NCBI GenBank assembly: GCA_965222645.1
Contig: OZ244968.1
Coordinates: forward strand, 5,828,001-5,892,000
Source: JABDMH01 sp965222645
Lineage (GTDB): Bacteria; Bacteroidota; Bacteroidia; Chitinophagales; Saprospiraceae
Length of the DNA: 64,000 nt
Direction of reading: 5' to 3'
Shown: positions 36,947 through 44,424 of the stretch, in pieces
Layout of the letters: each line of letters starts with the position of its first letter
How positions within the stretch are numbered: the stretch's first letter is position 1
Notes under the pieces: generated by a model
Seen by the model: the letters and a program-made list of their open reading frames with translations, nothing else
Databases searched by the model: none
Told to the model about the DNA's origin: nothing
Made by a program: the position numbers and the translations under genes

Positions 36947-37603
36947 ATGAAGTTTTTTGTCGACACGGCTAATCTGGATCAGATAAAAGAAGCACGAGAC
37001 CTGGGTGTTTTAGATGGCGTTACAACAAATCCTTCCTTGATGGCCAAGGAAGGGATATCGGGGCATGACAATGTAATAAACCATTACAGAACTATTTGTG
37101 AGCTGGTCGAGGGAGATGTCAGTGCAGAGGTTATTTCTACGGATTATGAGGGAATAGTTGAGGAGGGAAAGATGCTCTCCGGTCTTGCACCTAATATCGT
37201 GGTTAAGGTACCAATGATCAAAGATGGGGTCAAGGCTTTACGCTTCTTTTCAGACAATGGCATTCGCACAAATTGCACCTTGGTATTTTCATCGGGTCAG
37301 GCCATATTAGCGGCAAAAGCTGGGGCAACATATCTAAGTCCCTTTATTGGCCGGATCGATGATATCACCTGGAATGGGAGCCAATTGATTCGTGAGATTG
37401 CGGAAATCTATGCAATCCAGGGTTTTGAAACTCAGATCCTGGCAGCATCAATCCGTTCGGCTAAAAATATTGTGGAAGCTGCACTCTCCGGAGCAGATGT
37501 GGTCACCTGTCCGTTACCCTCGATTTTGGGTCTGCTGAAGCACCCCCTTACGGATATTGGCCTGGAGAAATTTTTAGCCGATCACCGGAAAGTCAATGCG
37601 TAA
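36947..37603 (+). CDS. Fructose-6-phosphate aldolase / transaldolase-like (TalC-type)
   Basis: The 218 residues are the size of the FSA/TalC subfamily. Motifs: MKFFVDTANLDQIKEARDLGVLDGVTTNPSLMAKEG at the N-terminus, APNIVVKVPMIKDGVKAL with the Schiff-base Lys (about residue 85), NCTLVFSSGQAILAAKAGATYLSPFIGRIDDI, QILAASIRSAKNIVEAALSGADVVTCP. The family either cleaves fructose 6-phosphate or acts as transaldolase; both are Lys-dependent aldolase chemistry on C3 units. It overlaps the ArsC-like gene by 8 bases and is divergent from the kinase-enolase pair, so the three may share a pathway. Confidence 0.9.
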   Translation: MKFFVDTANLDQIKEARDLGVLDGVTTNPSLMAKEGISGHDNVINHYRTICELVEGDVSAEVISTDYEGIVEEGKMLSGLAPNIVVKVPMIKDGVKALRFFSDNGIRTNCTLVFSSGQAILAAKAGATYLSPFIGRIDDITWNGSQLIREIAEIYAIQGFETQILAASIRSAKNIVEAALSGADVVTCPLPSILGLLKHPLTDIGLEKFLADHRKVNA

Positions 37604-37949
37604 AGTATATCATTTAGGGACCTGTTCTACTTGTCAACGCATTTTGAAGTCATTACAGCTGGATGGTTTTATTTTGCAAGACATCAAGACGGAGCCTGTC
37701 ACTGGTGGTCAGTTGGATGAAATGCGATCAAAGGCAGGCAGTTATGAAGCTTTGTTTAACCGGCGAGCGATGAAGTACAGGGCACTGGGTCTCCATGAGA
37801 AAGAACTAAAGGAAGAGGATTACCGGGATTTAATTTTAAATGAATACACTTTTCTGAAGCGACCAGTGATTCTGATCGAGGACGACCTATTTGTGGGAAA
37901 CTCCAAGAAAACTGTAGCTGCGGTTTCAGAAAGATTAAAAAAGCCATAG
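37596..37949 (+). CDS. ArsC/Spx-family thioredoxin-fold protein
   Basis: The 117 residues match the ArsC/Spx/YffB family: KVYHLGTCSTCQRILKSLQLDGF with a CSTC redox motif (residues 9-12), the helix-rich middle (LDEMRSKAGSYEALFNRRAMKYRALGLHEKELKEEDYRDLILNEYTFLKRPVILIEDDLFVGN) and the conserved cis-Pro region KRPVI. Arsenate reductases carry CX3 and a catalytic Arg in the KRPV-I block; the CxxC here is more like Spx/YffB proteins. The gene starts within the end of the aldolase gene (8-base overlap). Function in arsenate detoxification is possible but not indicated by neighbours. Confidence 0.8.
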   Translation: MRKVYHLGTCSTCQRILKSLQLDGFILQDIKTEPVTGGQLDEMRSKAGSYEALFNRRAMKYRALGLHEKELKEEDYRDLILNEYTFLKRPVILIEDDLFVGNSKKTVAAVSERLKKP

Positions 37950-38176
37950 CTCCGTTATGAGGACCTCTAAAATAGGTCTCCTGCAAATCCTATAAGGGAG
38001 AAATTATCAGATTAATTTGGGACCTACCATGTCTTTCCTCAATGCCTATATTTAACCTCAAGATCCGAGGATTTTGGATTGCACTGATCGTTCTCTCCAC
38101 ACGGGAATTGGATTTATTAGAAATGAAAAGTAAGCAGATGAGTGAGTTGTCACACATTTGAAAAATCACGTTAAAA

Positions 38177-38782
38177 TTGAAAAAAGAGTACATTTTTAAA
38201 TCCGAAAGACTCGGATTTCGCGATTGGACGAAGGGCGATTTGAAAGAGTTGGAGCTAATGAATTCGGATGTTAAAGTAATGGAATTTTTTCCAAAAGCCT
38301 TGACAAGTAAAAAAAATGAGGAATTGTTCGAAAAGCTAAGAGTTCATTACAAAAAACACCACCACACTTATTTCGCAACTGAAATACTGGAGAATAATGA
38401 GTTTATTGGTTTTATCGGTTTAGCTTATCAGGAGTATCGAACTGAATTTACCCCAGCTGTGGACATTGGTTGGCGGTTAAAAAAAAGTGCCTGGGGAAAC
38501 GGCTACGCAACCGAAGGAGCCAAGAAATGTCTTGAGTTTGCATTTACCATACTGAATTTAGAAAATATTATCTCTACTTGTGCGGAGAAAAATTCTGGAT
38601 CGGAAAACGTAATGAAAAAAATTGGGATGAAAAAAATCGGAGAATTTAAACATCTGGAACTGAAAGAATATCCCGGATACGAAAAATGTATTTGTTACGG
38701 AATAAATAAAAGCGAGTGGCAACAGTGTAGGACCGCAATTACAACGGATTTCACTCCGTCCGAATCTACCCGGAACTGCTAA
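38177..38782 (+). CDS. GNAT acetyltransferase, RimJ/RimL-type
   Basis: The gene starts with TTG (MKKEYIFKSERLGFRDWTKGD) and encodes 201 residues of the GNAT_3 subgroup: SERLGFRDWTKGDLKELELMNSD, NEFIGFIGL, VDIGWRLKKSAWGNGYATEGAKKCLEFAF (acetyl-CoA-binding Q/RxxGxG/A region, here WGNGYA), and ENIISTCAEKNSGSENVMKKIGMKKIGEF. It acetylates an amino group on a small molecule or protein N-terminus. The 227 bases before it contain no recognisable gene. The extended C-terminal tail (TAITTDFTPSESTRNC) is not part of the domain and may reflect a lost stop. Confidence 0.8.
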   Translation: MKKEYIFKSERLGFRDWTKGDLKELELMNSDVKVMEFFPKALTSKKNEELFEKLRVHYKKHHHTYFATEILENNEFIGFIGLAYQEYRTEFTPAVDIGWRLKKSAWGNGYATEGAKKCLEFAFTILNLENIISTCAEKNSGSENVMKKIGMKKIGEFKHLELKEYPGYEKCICYGINKSEWQQCRTAITTDFTPSESTRNC

Positions 38783-38940
38783 CGCCAGTTTTTAACCGAA
38801 GAACAATAACTTAAAAACCGTGACTGATGGCCTGGGAGAGCATTATATGTTATTGATCTATCGATAAAGCTCACCTTGATATTATTTAAGGCTCATTTTC
38901 AGGCATTTTTGAGCTCTATAATATTAATAACGAAGCCCTA

Positions 38941-39022
38941 TTGCATTTGTGGCTCATATGAAGTATATTTGTAGCTCAATTAATGCTCAATATGAGCTTG
39001 AACGAACACAAATATGAGCTCA
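38941..39022 (+). promoter_or_regulatory. Promoter with repeated TGAGC sites before the Fic gene
   Basis: TATATTTG at 38964-38971 fits TAnnTTTG, with TTG at 38941-38943 20 bases upstream as a possible -33. Around and after it the word GAGCTC/GCTCA recurs in both orientations: GGCTCATATG 38951-38960, AGCTCAA 38973-38979, GCTCAA 38985-38990, TATGAGCT 38991-38998, TATGAGCTCA 39013-39022. Two more lie upstream at 38890 and 38910. The density suggests an operator for a DNA-binding protein, perhaps the winged-helix domain of the Fic protein itself. AAAGGA precedes the Fic ATG. Confidence 0.5.
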
Positions 39023-39029
39023 AAGGAAT

Positions 39030-40061
39030 ATGAATGAACAACAAATCCTTAAATATGTACTAAGGAACCCATTAAGTTCTTCTAAGGAGATACACGAAGG
39101 AATTAAATTTGATATAGGTTATGCAACTGTCAAGAGAATTCTCAGCAGATTATCTGAAAACAACCTTATTGAAATTGAGGGAAAGGGTAGAGGAACAAAA
39201 TACAAAGTAAGTCTTGCATACTCCATAATTAAACCAATAGATGTCAACGAATATTTCGAAAAAGAGATAGATGAAAGGGAGATAAAACGGGAATTTGATT
39301 TAGAATTAATTCCGAATGTTTTGGGAAATGTAGATCTATTTTCTCATCAAGAGTTAGACAGATTGGAAGCATTACAGAACACATATACTAATAAAATTAA
39401 AAGCTTATCAGATTCGCAATATCAGAAAGAACTAGAAAGATTAGCAATTGACTTAAGCTGGAAGTCCTCTCAAATAGAGGGAAATACCTATTCATTATTA
39501 GAGACTGAGAAATTACTTAAAGAGCAAGAAACTGCAGAGGGAAAAAACAAGGAAGAAGCCACAATGCTGTTGAATCATAAAGAGGCTTTAGACTTTATTA
39601 CAGAAAATCCCGATTACCTGGATCCCGTTGAAATTAGCAAAATAGAAGATATACACAGCATACTAATGAAGGAGCTAGGAGTCGCTAGAAATATTAGAAC
39701 GAGAGGAGTAGGAATTACTGGTACAAACTACAGACCCTTGGACTATGAATTTCAAATACGTGAAGCACTTCAGCAGGTGTGCGACCTCGTTAATTCAAAG
39801 TCAAATATTTTCGAAAAATCATTGCTCTTGTTAGTTCTTTTGTCTTATGTACAACCATTTAATGATGGAAACAAACGGACAGCAAGAATTGTAAGCAATG
39901 CTTGTCTGATAAATTACGAGTACTGTCCTATTTCATTCAGAACAATAAACTCAATCGAGTACAAAAAGGCAATGTTGATTTTTTACGAACAAAACAACAT
40001 TTTTACTTTCAAAAAAATATTTATAGATCAATTTGAGTTTGCAGTTAAAACTTACTTTTAA
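39030..40061 (+). CDS. Fic-domain protein with N-terminal winged helix and Gln at the catalytic His position
   Basis: The 343 residues begin with a winged helix-turn-helix (LRNPLSSSKEIHEGIKFDIGYATVKRILSRLSENNLIEIEGKGRGTKYKVS). The Fic helix bundle follows: SSQIEGNTYS near residue 146-154 is the class II inhibitory motif ([S/T]xxxEGN), and NYRPLDYEFQIREALQQV is the typical flap region. The active-site signature is SYVQPFNDGNKRTARIV. In active AMP-transferring Fic proteins it is HxFxDGNK/GR, so Q275 (CAA at 39852-39854) replaces the catalytic His. Transfer activity may be altered or lost, leaving a regulatory or nucleotide-binding role. Upstream TGAGC repeats suggest autoregulation by the wHTH domain. 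It is a single gene with its own promoter. Confidence 0.85.
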   Translation: MNEQQILKYVLRNPLSSSKEIHEGIKFDIGYATVKRILSRLSENNLIEIEGKGRGTKYKVSLAYSIIKPIDVNEYFEKEIDEREIKREFDLELIPNVLGNVDLFSHQELDRLEALQNTYTNKIKSLSDSQYQKELERLAIDLSWKSSQIEGNTYSLLETEKLLKEQETAEGKNKEEATMLLNHKEALDFITENPDYLDPVEISKIEDIHSILMKELGVARNIRTRGVGITGTNYRPLDYEFQIREALQQVCDLVNSKSNIFEKSLLLLVLLSYVQPFNDGNKRTARIVSNACLINYEYCPISFRTINSIEYKKAMLIFYEQNNIFTFKKIFIDQFEFAVKTYF

Positions 40062-40223
40062 TGTTTGACCCCTCTGAAAAACCGGAACAGGATTTCTCAA
40101 GTAAATGAATCAAACGAATGAGGAGAGCATATTGGACTTTCGCGATAGATTGACAGATGTGGACTGGAACAAACCACGGGCAATTTTCAAATTCAATTGA
40201 AAACCGGATTTGACCAGACGTAA

Positions 40224-40445
40224 GAAGGGAGACTCACGGATGGCCGTCAGCGTGCCCTCAATCGTCGCAAACCGTTCCGAAATTTCAAATATGAAGGCGA
40301 TGGTCACAAGGATATCAGGCAGCGGTGGTTTAAGTTTAAGGCTTATAAGTATGAAGAATGGGTCAAAGAATATTTAGAAAAATTTGATGTTGATGTGACG
40401 CAAGATAATATAGAAACGAAAAAAAATAATGGGTTATTATCATGA
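40224..40445 (+). pseudogene. C-terminal remnant of a UPF0158-like protein
   Basis: One frame reads RQRALNRRKPFRNFKYEGDGHKDIRQRWFKFKAYKYEEWVKEYLEKFD, which resembles the C-terminal half of UPF0158 proteins (ALNRRKPFxxFK... RxxWFxFK...EWVKE). An in-frame TAA at 40221 and no plausible start show that the N-terminal part is missing; the 160 bases before it hold only a short unrelated frame starting at 40105. Its stop overlaps the start region of the small protein at 40429, the gene order seen beside intact UPF0158 genes. The family call is from memory. Confidence 0.5.
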
Positions 40446-40611
40446 TGATGGGACGGAATTTAATCCGGATTTATATCCGCTACCAGATTTGTGTTTGAGC
40501 TGCCAAAAGAAAGACGATCCAAATGAAGAAATAGTTTGCAATCTCACCAGAATGGATCAAATTGAAGAAATTGAATTTAAGTGTTTTGCGTACCTGCAAA
40601 TCAGCAAATAA
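40429..40611 (+). CDS. Small conserved Cys-containing protein (60 residues)
   Basis: The protein MGYYHDDGTEFNPDLYPLPDLCLSCQKKDDPNEEIVCNLTRMDQ... contains CxxC and two further Cys, as in a small zinc-binding or redox module. It resembles short proteins that accompany UPF0158 genes in Bacteroidota, and a UPF0158-like remnant directly precedes it (overlapping in another frame by 17 bases). The start codon is ATG and the frame is complete. No function is known; the zinc-ribbon idea rests only on the cysteines. Confidence 0.55.
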   Translation: MGYYHDDGTEFNPDLYPLPDLCLSCQKKDDPNEEIVCNLTRMDQIEEIEFKCFAYLQISK

Positions 40612-40640
40612 GTACACAGAGCGATACACTGACTTCAAAA

Positions 40641-41057
40641 ATGAATTATCATAAACGTTATCTATATCAAAGAATTGTAAACGCAAAGGCATTTATAGAG
40701 ACCAACTACCATACTGATCTTAATTTGGATACAATGGTAATAGAAGCACACTTTTCTAAATATCACTTTCTTAGACTCTTTAAGTCAATTTATGGTTTGA
40801 CTCCCCACCAATTTTTGATAGAAATCAGAATTAAGATGGCAAAAATTGAACTGACAGAAACTAACAAATCTGTTACAGATGTTTGCATGGACGCCGGATT
40901 TCAAAGCCTATCTTCATTTATTCATCTTTTTAAGAGAAAAACCGGAAGGACACCTTTGCAATATAGAAAGTTTACAAAAGCCCGAAGGTTTGAAGTGAAC
41001 AATGCACCATTGAAACAAATTCCCGGATGCTATACACTGAGGCACTTGCGGGGATAA
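40641..41057 (+). CDS. AraC-family DNA-binding protein, HTH domain only
   Basis: The ATG at 40641 (MNYHKRYLYQRIVNAKAFIETNYH) avoids overlap with the preceding small gene. The 138 residues are one AraC-type double helix-turn-helix: LDTMVIEAHFSKYHFLRLFKSIYGLTPHQFLIEIRIKMAKIEL and VTDVCMDAGFQSLSSFIHLFKRKTGRTPLQYRK, the second helix block with the signature GFxxxSxFxxxFKxxxGxTP. There is no sensory N-terminal domain. The VOC-family gene 62 bases downstream is a frequent partner, so this is probably its regulator. Confidence 0.85.
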   Translation: MNYHKRYLYQRIVNAKAFIETNYHTDLNLDTMVIEAHFSKYHFLRLFKSIYGLTPHQFLIEIRIKMAKIELTETNKSVTDVCMDAGFQSLSSFIHLFKRKTGRTPLQYRKFTKARRFEVNNAPLKQIPGCYTLRHLRG

Positions 41058-41094
41058 TAGCAATTTTCAACAAGGATTTAAAATAAGATGAAGC

Positions 41095-41102
41095 TATCTT
41101 TG
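41095..41102 (+). promoter_or_regulatory. Putative -7 element for the VOC gene
   Basis: TATCTTTG matches TAnnTTTG and ends 17 bases before the ATG at 41120. A -33 TTG is not clear. It would allow the VOC-esterase pair to be expressed apart from the AraC gene. Confidence 0.4.
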
Positions 41103-41119
41103 ACTTAAAAGAGAGCACT

Positions 41120-41527
41120 ATGATTACTAAAGTCTCCCATTCGTTTATTTATGTCTTGAATCAAGAAGAGGCATTAAATTTTTATACAGAAATACTTGGG
41201 TTTAGACTTGTAGCAAACATCCCACTTGGCCCAGGAAAAAGATGGCTGTCTGTTTCACCCCCGAATCAGCCGGGATTAGAAATCGTTCTGATGAAAGCTA
41301 TGGAAGGACCCTTTTTTAGTAAAGAGGCGGCTAAGGACGTAAACAAATTAGTTTCAAATGGGACGTTTGGATGGTGCGTGTTTGAGTGTAAGGACATCTA
41401 TGCAACATACGAAGAACTCTCCAGAAAGGGTGTTACCTTTGTTGATCCACCAACCGAAACTCCATCTGGAGTATCAGCAAATTTCATAGATAACTCAGGG
41501 AATTGGTTTAGCTTAAAGCAATCATAA
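41120..41527 (+). CDS. VOC/glyoxalase-fold protein
   Basis: The 135 residues form one vicinal-oxygen-chelate unit pair: VSHSFIYVLNQEEALNFYTEILGFRLVANIPLGPGKRWLSVSPP and GWCVFECKDIYATYEELSRKGVTFVDPPTETPSGVSANFIDNSGNWFSLKQ. Metal-ligand positions appear partly changed (His early in the first strand, Glu/Asn near the end), so enzymatic, resistance or binding roles are all possible. It follows an AraC-type gene and is followed at 10 bases by an esterase gene. Confidence 0.8.
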   Translation: MITKVSHSFIYVLNQEEALNFYTEILGFRLVANIPLGPGKRWLSVSPPNQPGLEIVLMKAMEGPFFSKEAAKDVNKLVSNGTFGWCVFECKDIYATYEELSRKGVTFVDPPTETPSGVSANFIDNSGNWFSLKQS

Positions 41528-41537
41528 AAGATAGTCT

Positions 41538-43022
41538 ATGTTTTTGGATAAGTTATTTATTGTCTTTACGCAGATTGTGTCTTTTCATATTGCAACTGCT
41601 CAGGTTCCGGGCTGGTATCTTAAGGATGTAGAAGAAAACATCGGTGTTTGGAGAGCCGATAATTCAAAGTATGGATCAAATTCTGAGATTTACGATTTCT
41701 ATGAGATAGAATGGAAACAAACTTTGAATAAATATGCTCTCACAGGTAAATTGTTTGGTGTTGTCGGAGACCAAAGAACTGATGTCTTATGGAGATTTAT
41801 ACAGTATTGGGATATTGAGGAAGGCCAAGCTGTCGTATTACAGTTTGGGAAAGGTGGCATAACAGGAAAAGGAAATTTAATCACTAAGGGAAAGGATTCG
41901 ACAGAGTTATTACAGGTGTTTAATTCAGAGAAAAGTTCCTATCAAACGGGACACAGAACGAAACATTTTCGAGATGAGAAGATAGCCAAGTCCTTTTCAG
42001 TCACAAAAGATGGTAATTGGGAATTAAACCGTGAATACAAATGGATCAAAAGGCCCTCAGAAGGTACAATGTGTCAGCAGCTGATCTATAGTGAAAATCT
42101 TAGAAATAGAATTTCGGAGGCCAAAGCCAGTACCTTTTTAGTTTACACGCCACCATCCTACTTTATCAAACCAGAAAATAGATATCCTGTTTTGTATTTA
42201 TTGCATAGTTATGGCGAAGATGCAAGTTCATGGAAGGAGAGTCCACATACGCAGGGGTTCAATTTATTGACTTCTATGGATAGTCTCATAACCAATAATG
42301 TGATAGAGGAAATGATTGTTGTTATACCCGATTGCAGCAATAAGTATGGAGGAAACTGGTATACTAATTCATCTACCACAGGGTTATGGATTAATTTTAT
42401 AGCTGACGAGCTAGTGAGCCATATCGATGAAAATTTCCGAACCATTTCAAAGGTAGAATGCAGGGGTATTGCAGGGCATTCAATGGGTGGATATGGGGCT
42501 TTAAAAATCGCAATGAAAAGACCTGAAGTATTTAGTGCTGTGTATGCGATGAGTTCTGTGAACCTTTCCACGGATGAGATGGCAAATACAAGATATGGTG
42601 ACTTACTTGAGAAAGTTAATAGAAATTCTCCCCTACGCGATTATACGCTTTTTGACAGATTAATACTTTCAAAGGCTATGGCTTTTGTGCCTAGTGATAA
42701 ACCACCCTATTATGCCGATTTTTTGTACAATAAGAAAGGGAGGCAATTGATACGTGACGAGGATGTTTGGAAAAATTGGTCAAGACACTTACTTATTAAT
42801 CAAATAGAGGATTTTAATAATAAAAACCAGTCTTTAAATATTGCGATAGAGCATGGTTCAGAAGACTTTTTAGTAAATGAAAGTCGTATGTTTTCCAAAA
42901 AGCTGAATGAGTTTGGTATCAAACACACGTATACTGAATATGTTGGAGGCCACACAAATAGGTTTAGAATTCGTCTTGAAAACTACGTTTTGCCGTTTTT
43001 CTCTCGAAATCTCACGAGGTAG
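41538..43022 (+). CDS. Secreted esterase (Fes/esterase-D-type) with N-terminal extra domain
   Basis: The leader MFLDKLFIVFTQIVSFHIATAQ is a probable signal peptide. Residues about 25-180 form a beta-rich region with no assignable family. Residues about 190-494 match the putative-esterase family: TFLVYTPPSYFIKPENRYPVLYLLHSYGEDASSW, VVIPDCSNKYGGNWYTNSSTTGLW, and the nucleophile elbow GIAGHSMGGYGALKIAM with Ser at about 314. The Asp in HGSEDFLVNESR and the His in VGGHTNRFR complete a plausible triad. Likely substrates are acylated sugars or siderophore-type esters in the periplasm. Its start lies 10 bases after the VOC gene. Confidence 0.85.
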   Translation: MFLDKLFIVFTQIVSFHIATAQVPGWYLKDVEENIGVWRADNSKYGSNSEIYDFYEIEWKQTLNKYALTGKLFGVVGDQRTDVLWRFIQYWDIEEGQAVVLQFGKGGITGKGNLITKGKDSTELLQVFNSEKSSYQTGHRTKHFRDEKIAKSFSVTKDGNWELNREYKWIKRPSEGTMCQQLIYSENLRNRISEAKASTFLVYTPPSYFIKPENRYPVLYLLHSYGEDASSWKESPHTQGFNLLTSMDSLITNNVIEEMIVVIPDCSNKYGGNWYTNSSTTGLWINFIADELVSHIDENFRTISKVECRGIAGHSMGGYGALKIAMKRPEVFSAVYAMSSVNLSTDEMANTRYGDLLEKVNRNSPLRDYTLFDRLILSKAMAFVPSDKPPYYADFLYNKKGRQLIRDEDVWKNWSRHLLINQIEDFNNKNQSLNIAIEHGSEDFLVNESRMFSKKLNEFGIKHTYTEYVGGHTNRFRIRLENYVLPFFSRNLTR

Positions 43023-43207
43023 TCTGCTGCGTATCACTTAAGCATCCGGGCTGAGCGTGTTGCACGCCTTGATCTCATCATTGGTCCTTGAGCAAAAGTG
43101 TAAAGAAGGTACATCAGAAGAAGGAAAATCTATTCGCATTAATAAGAAGTCATTCTGACTGGTGTATAAGCAAGAAATACCGATTTTCACCAGCCGATCT
43201 GACCTTG

Positions 43208-44341
43208 CTACTTTTCAAACATTTTGATGCATAAAACCCCCGGAATATTTTTGTATTCCCTCATTTTTTTAAGCTTTCCGGTTGTACCCTCAATTGAAAA
43301 CTGTACAATGTTGCTCGTGTGTCTGTTAGCCAAAAGAATAAATTGATCATCCGGTGTGATGAAGAAATTTCTGGGCCATTCGCCCTCAACCGAAGTGCAA
43401 TCGACGAGTTCTAAAGTTCCGTTGTCATTTATTTCAAATGCAGTAATGCTATTGTGGCCCCGGTTAGTAGCGTATAAAAATTTACCGTTGGCGGTGATGT
43501 GGATATCTGCCGATTTATTAAATTCAGAAAAATCATCAGGCAATAAGGGATAGGTGGCAAGGTGTTGCATCTTTCCTAGTGCAGAATTCCACTTAAATGA
43601 TGTCACAGAAGAGTTTAATTCGTTGAGTACAAAAACGTAAGGCAAAGTGGGATGAAACTCCAGATGCCGGGGTCCACTTCCGGGTAAAGACTTTCCAAAG
43701 GAGTGTCCCTCAAGAGTTCCCTCTGATGATTTAAAGCGATAAATCTCAATGCGGTCCGTACCCAAATCCGGGACGGTGACATATTGATTTCCCGGAGCTA
43801 CTGAGATCATGTGCGGATGTGCGGATTGTTGCCTACTCGTGTCAATAGATGAACCCTCATGACTGAGAACTTGCACTGGATCCTGCAGTGCACCTCCTTG
43901 TCCCAAAGGATAAACAGCTATGGTCGCACCACCATAGTTTGCAACAAGCACAAACTGACCGGTTTCATCAACAGATAAGTAGCAAGGACCACCTTTTGAT
44001 TCTTTTTCGTTGATATATTGTAAAGTCGCGGTTTCTGCATTTATCTCAAACGCATAGACCTTATTATTGCCTACGGCATATAGCAAGGGTTTGGTCGGAT
44101 GAATATTGTGATAACTTGTACTTTTTACCGTAGCGACTTTAGATTTCAAATGCAGCTCATTGTTTTGCATCTCGAAAATATAGATGCCGTGGCTATTGTC
44201 TCTTCCTGTCGATGAGGCAAAGATCAAGGAACGCTCCTGACTAAACATTTGTCCGGGAATGTACAAGAGCAGAACGCATATCAAAAATACGTAGCCGGGA
44301 AAAAGATTTAACAATTTCTTTAGACTTATCAGCATAACCAT
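43208..44341 (-). CDS. Secreted lactonase-family 7-bladed propeller (6-phosphogluconolactonase-like)
   Basis: The N-terminus MVMLISLKKLLNLFPGYVFLICVLLLYIPGQMFSQ is a signal peptide. The body matches the YbhE/lactonase propeller: HNIHPTKPLLYAVGNNKVYAFEINAETATLQ, GGPCYLSVDETGQFVLVANYGGATIAVYPLG, AHPHMISVAPGNQYVTVPDLGTDRIEIYRF, GPRHLEFHPTLPYVFVLNELNSSVTSF, WPRNFFITPDDQFILLANRHTSNIVQF. Cytosolic members hydrolyse 6-phosphogluconolactone; an exported one more likely opens an unphosphorylated sugar lactone, fitting the periplasmic sugar-oxidising lipoproteins elsewhere in the window. Substrate is inferred. Confidence 0.85.
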   Translation of the reverse strand: MVMLISLKKLLNLFPGYVFLICVLLLYIPGQMFSQERSLIFASSTGRDNSHGIYIFEMQNNELHLKSKVATVKSTSYHNIHPTKPLLYAVGNNKVYAFEINAETATLQYINEKESKGGPCYLSVDETGQFVLVANYGGATIAVYPLGQGGALQDPVQVLSHEGSSIDTSRQQSAHPHMISVAPGNQYVTVPDLGTDRIEIYRFKSSEGTLEGHSFGKSLPGSGPRHLEFHPTLPYVFVLNELNSSVTSFKWNSALGKMQHLATYPLLPDDFSEFNKSADIHITANGKFLYATNRGHNSITAFEINDNGTLELVDCTSVEGEWPRNFFITPDDQFILLANRHTSNIVQFSIEGTTGKLKKMREYKNIPGVLCIKMFEK

Positions 44342-44424
44342 GAATGTTTTCCTTTTGATAGTACGAGAATTGGCTCTCGCTTCGTTTTACAATATACACA
44401 CTCGATTAATAAATCCGTATTTCT

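Noticed and set aside
37990..38193. 67-residue minus-strand open frame in the gap before the GNAT gene
   Set aside because: No recognisable family, weak composition, and it overlaps the GNAT start; I see no support for it as a gene. The gap holds only a short imperfect hairpin near 37960-37982.
38760..38830. Integron attC-like site after the GNAT gene (TAACGCC...)
   Set aside because: Only a TAACGCC-like start is present; no matching inverse core site, no R''/L'' pairing and no array of cassettes or integrase nearby.
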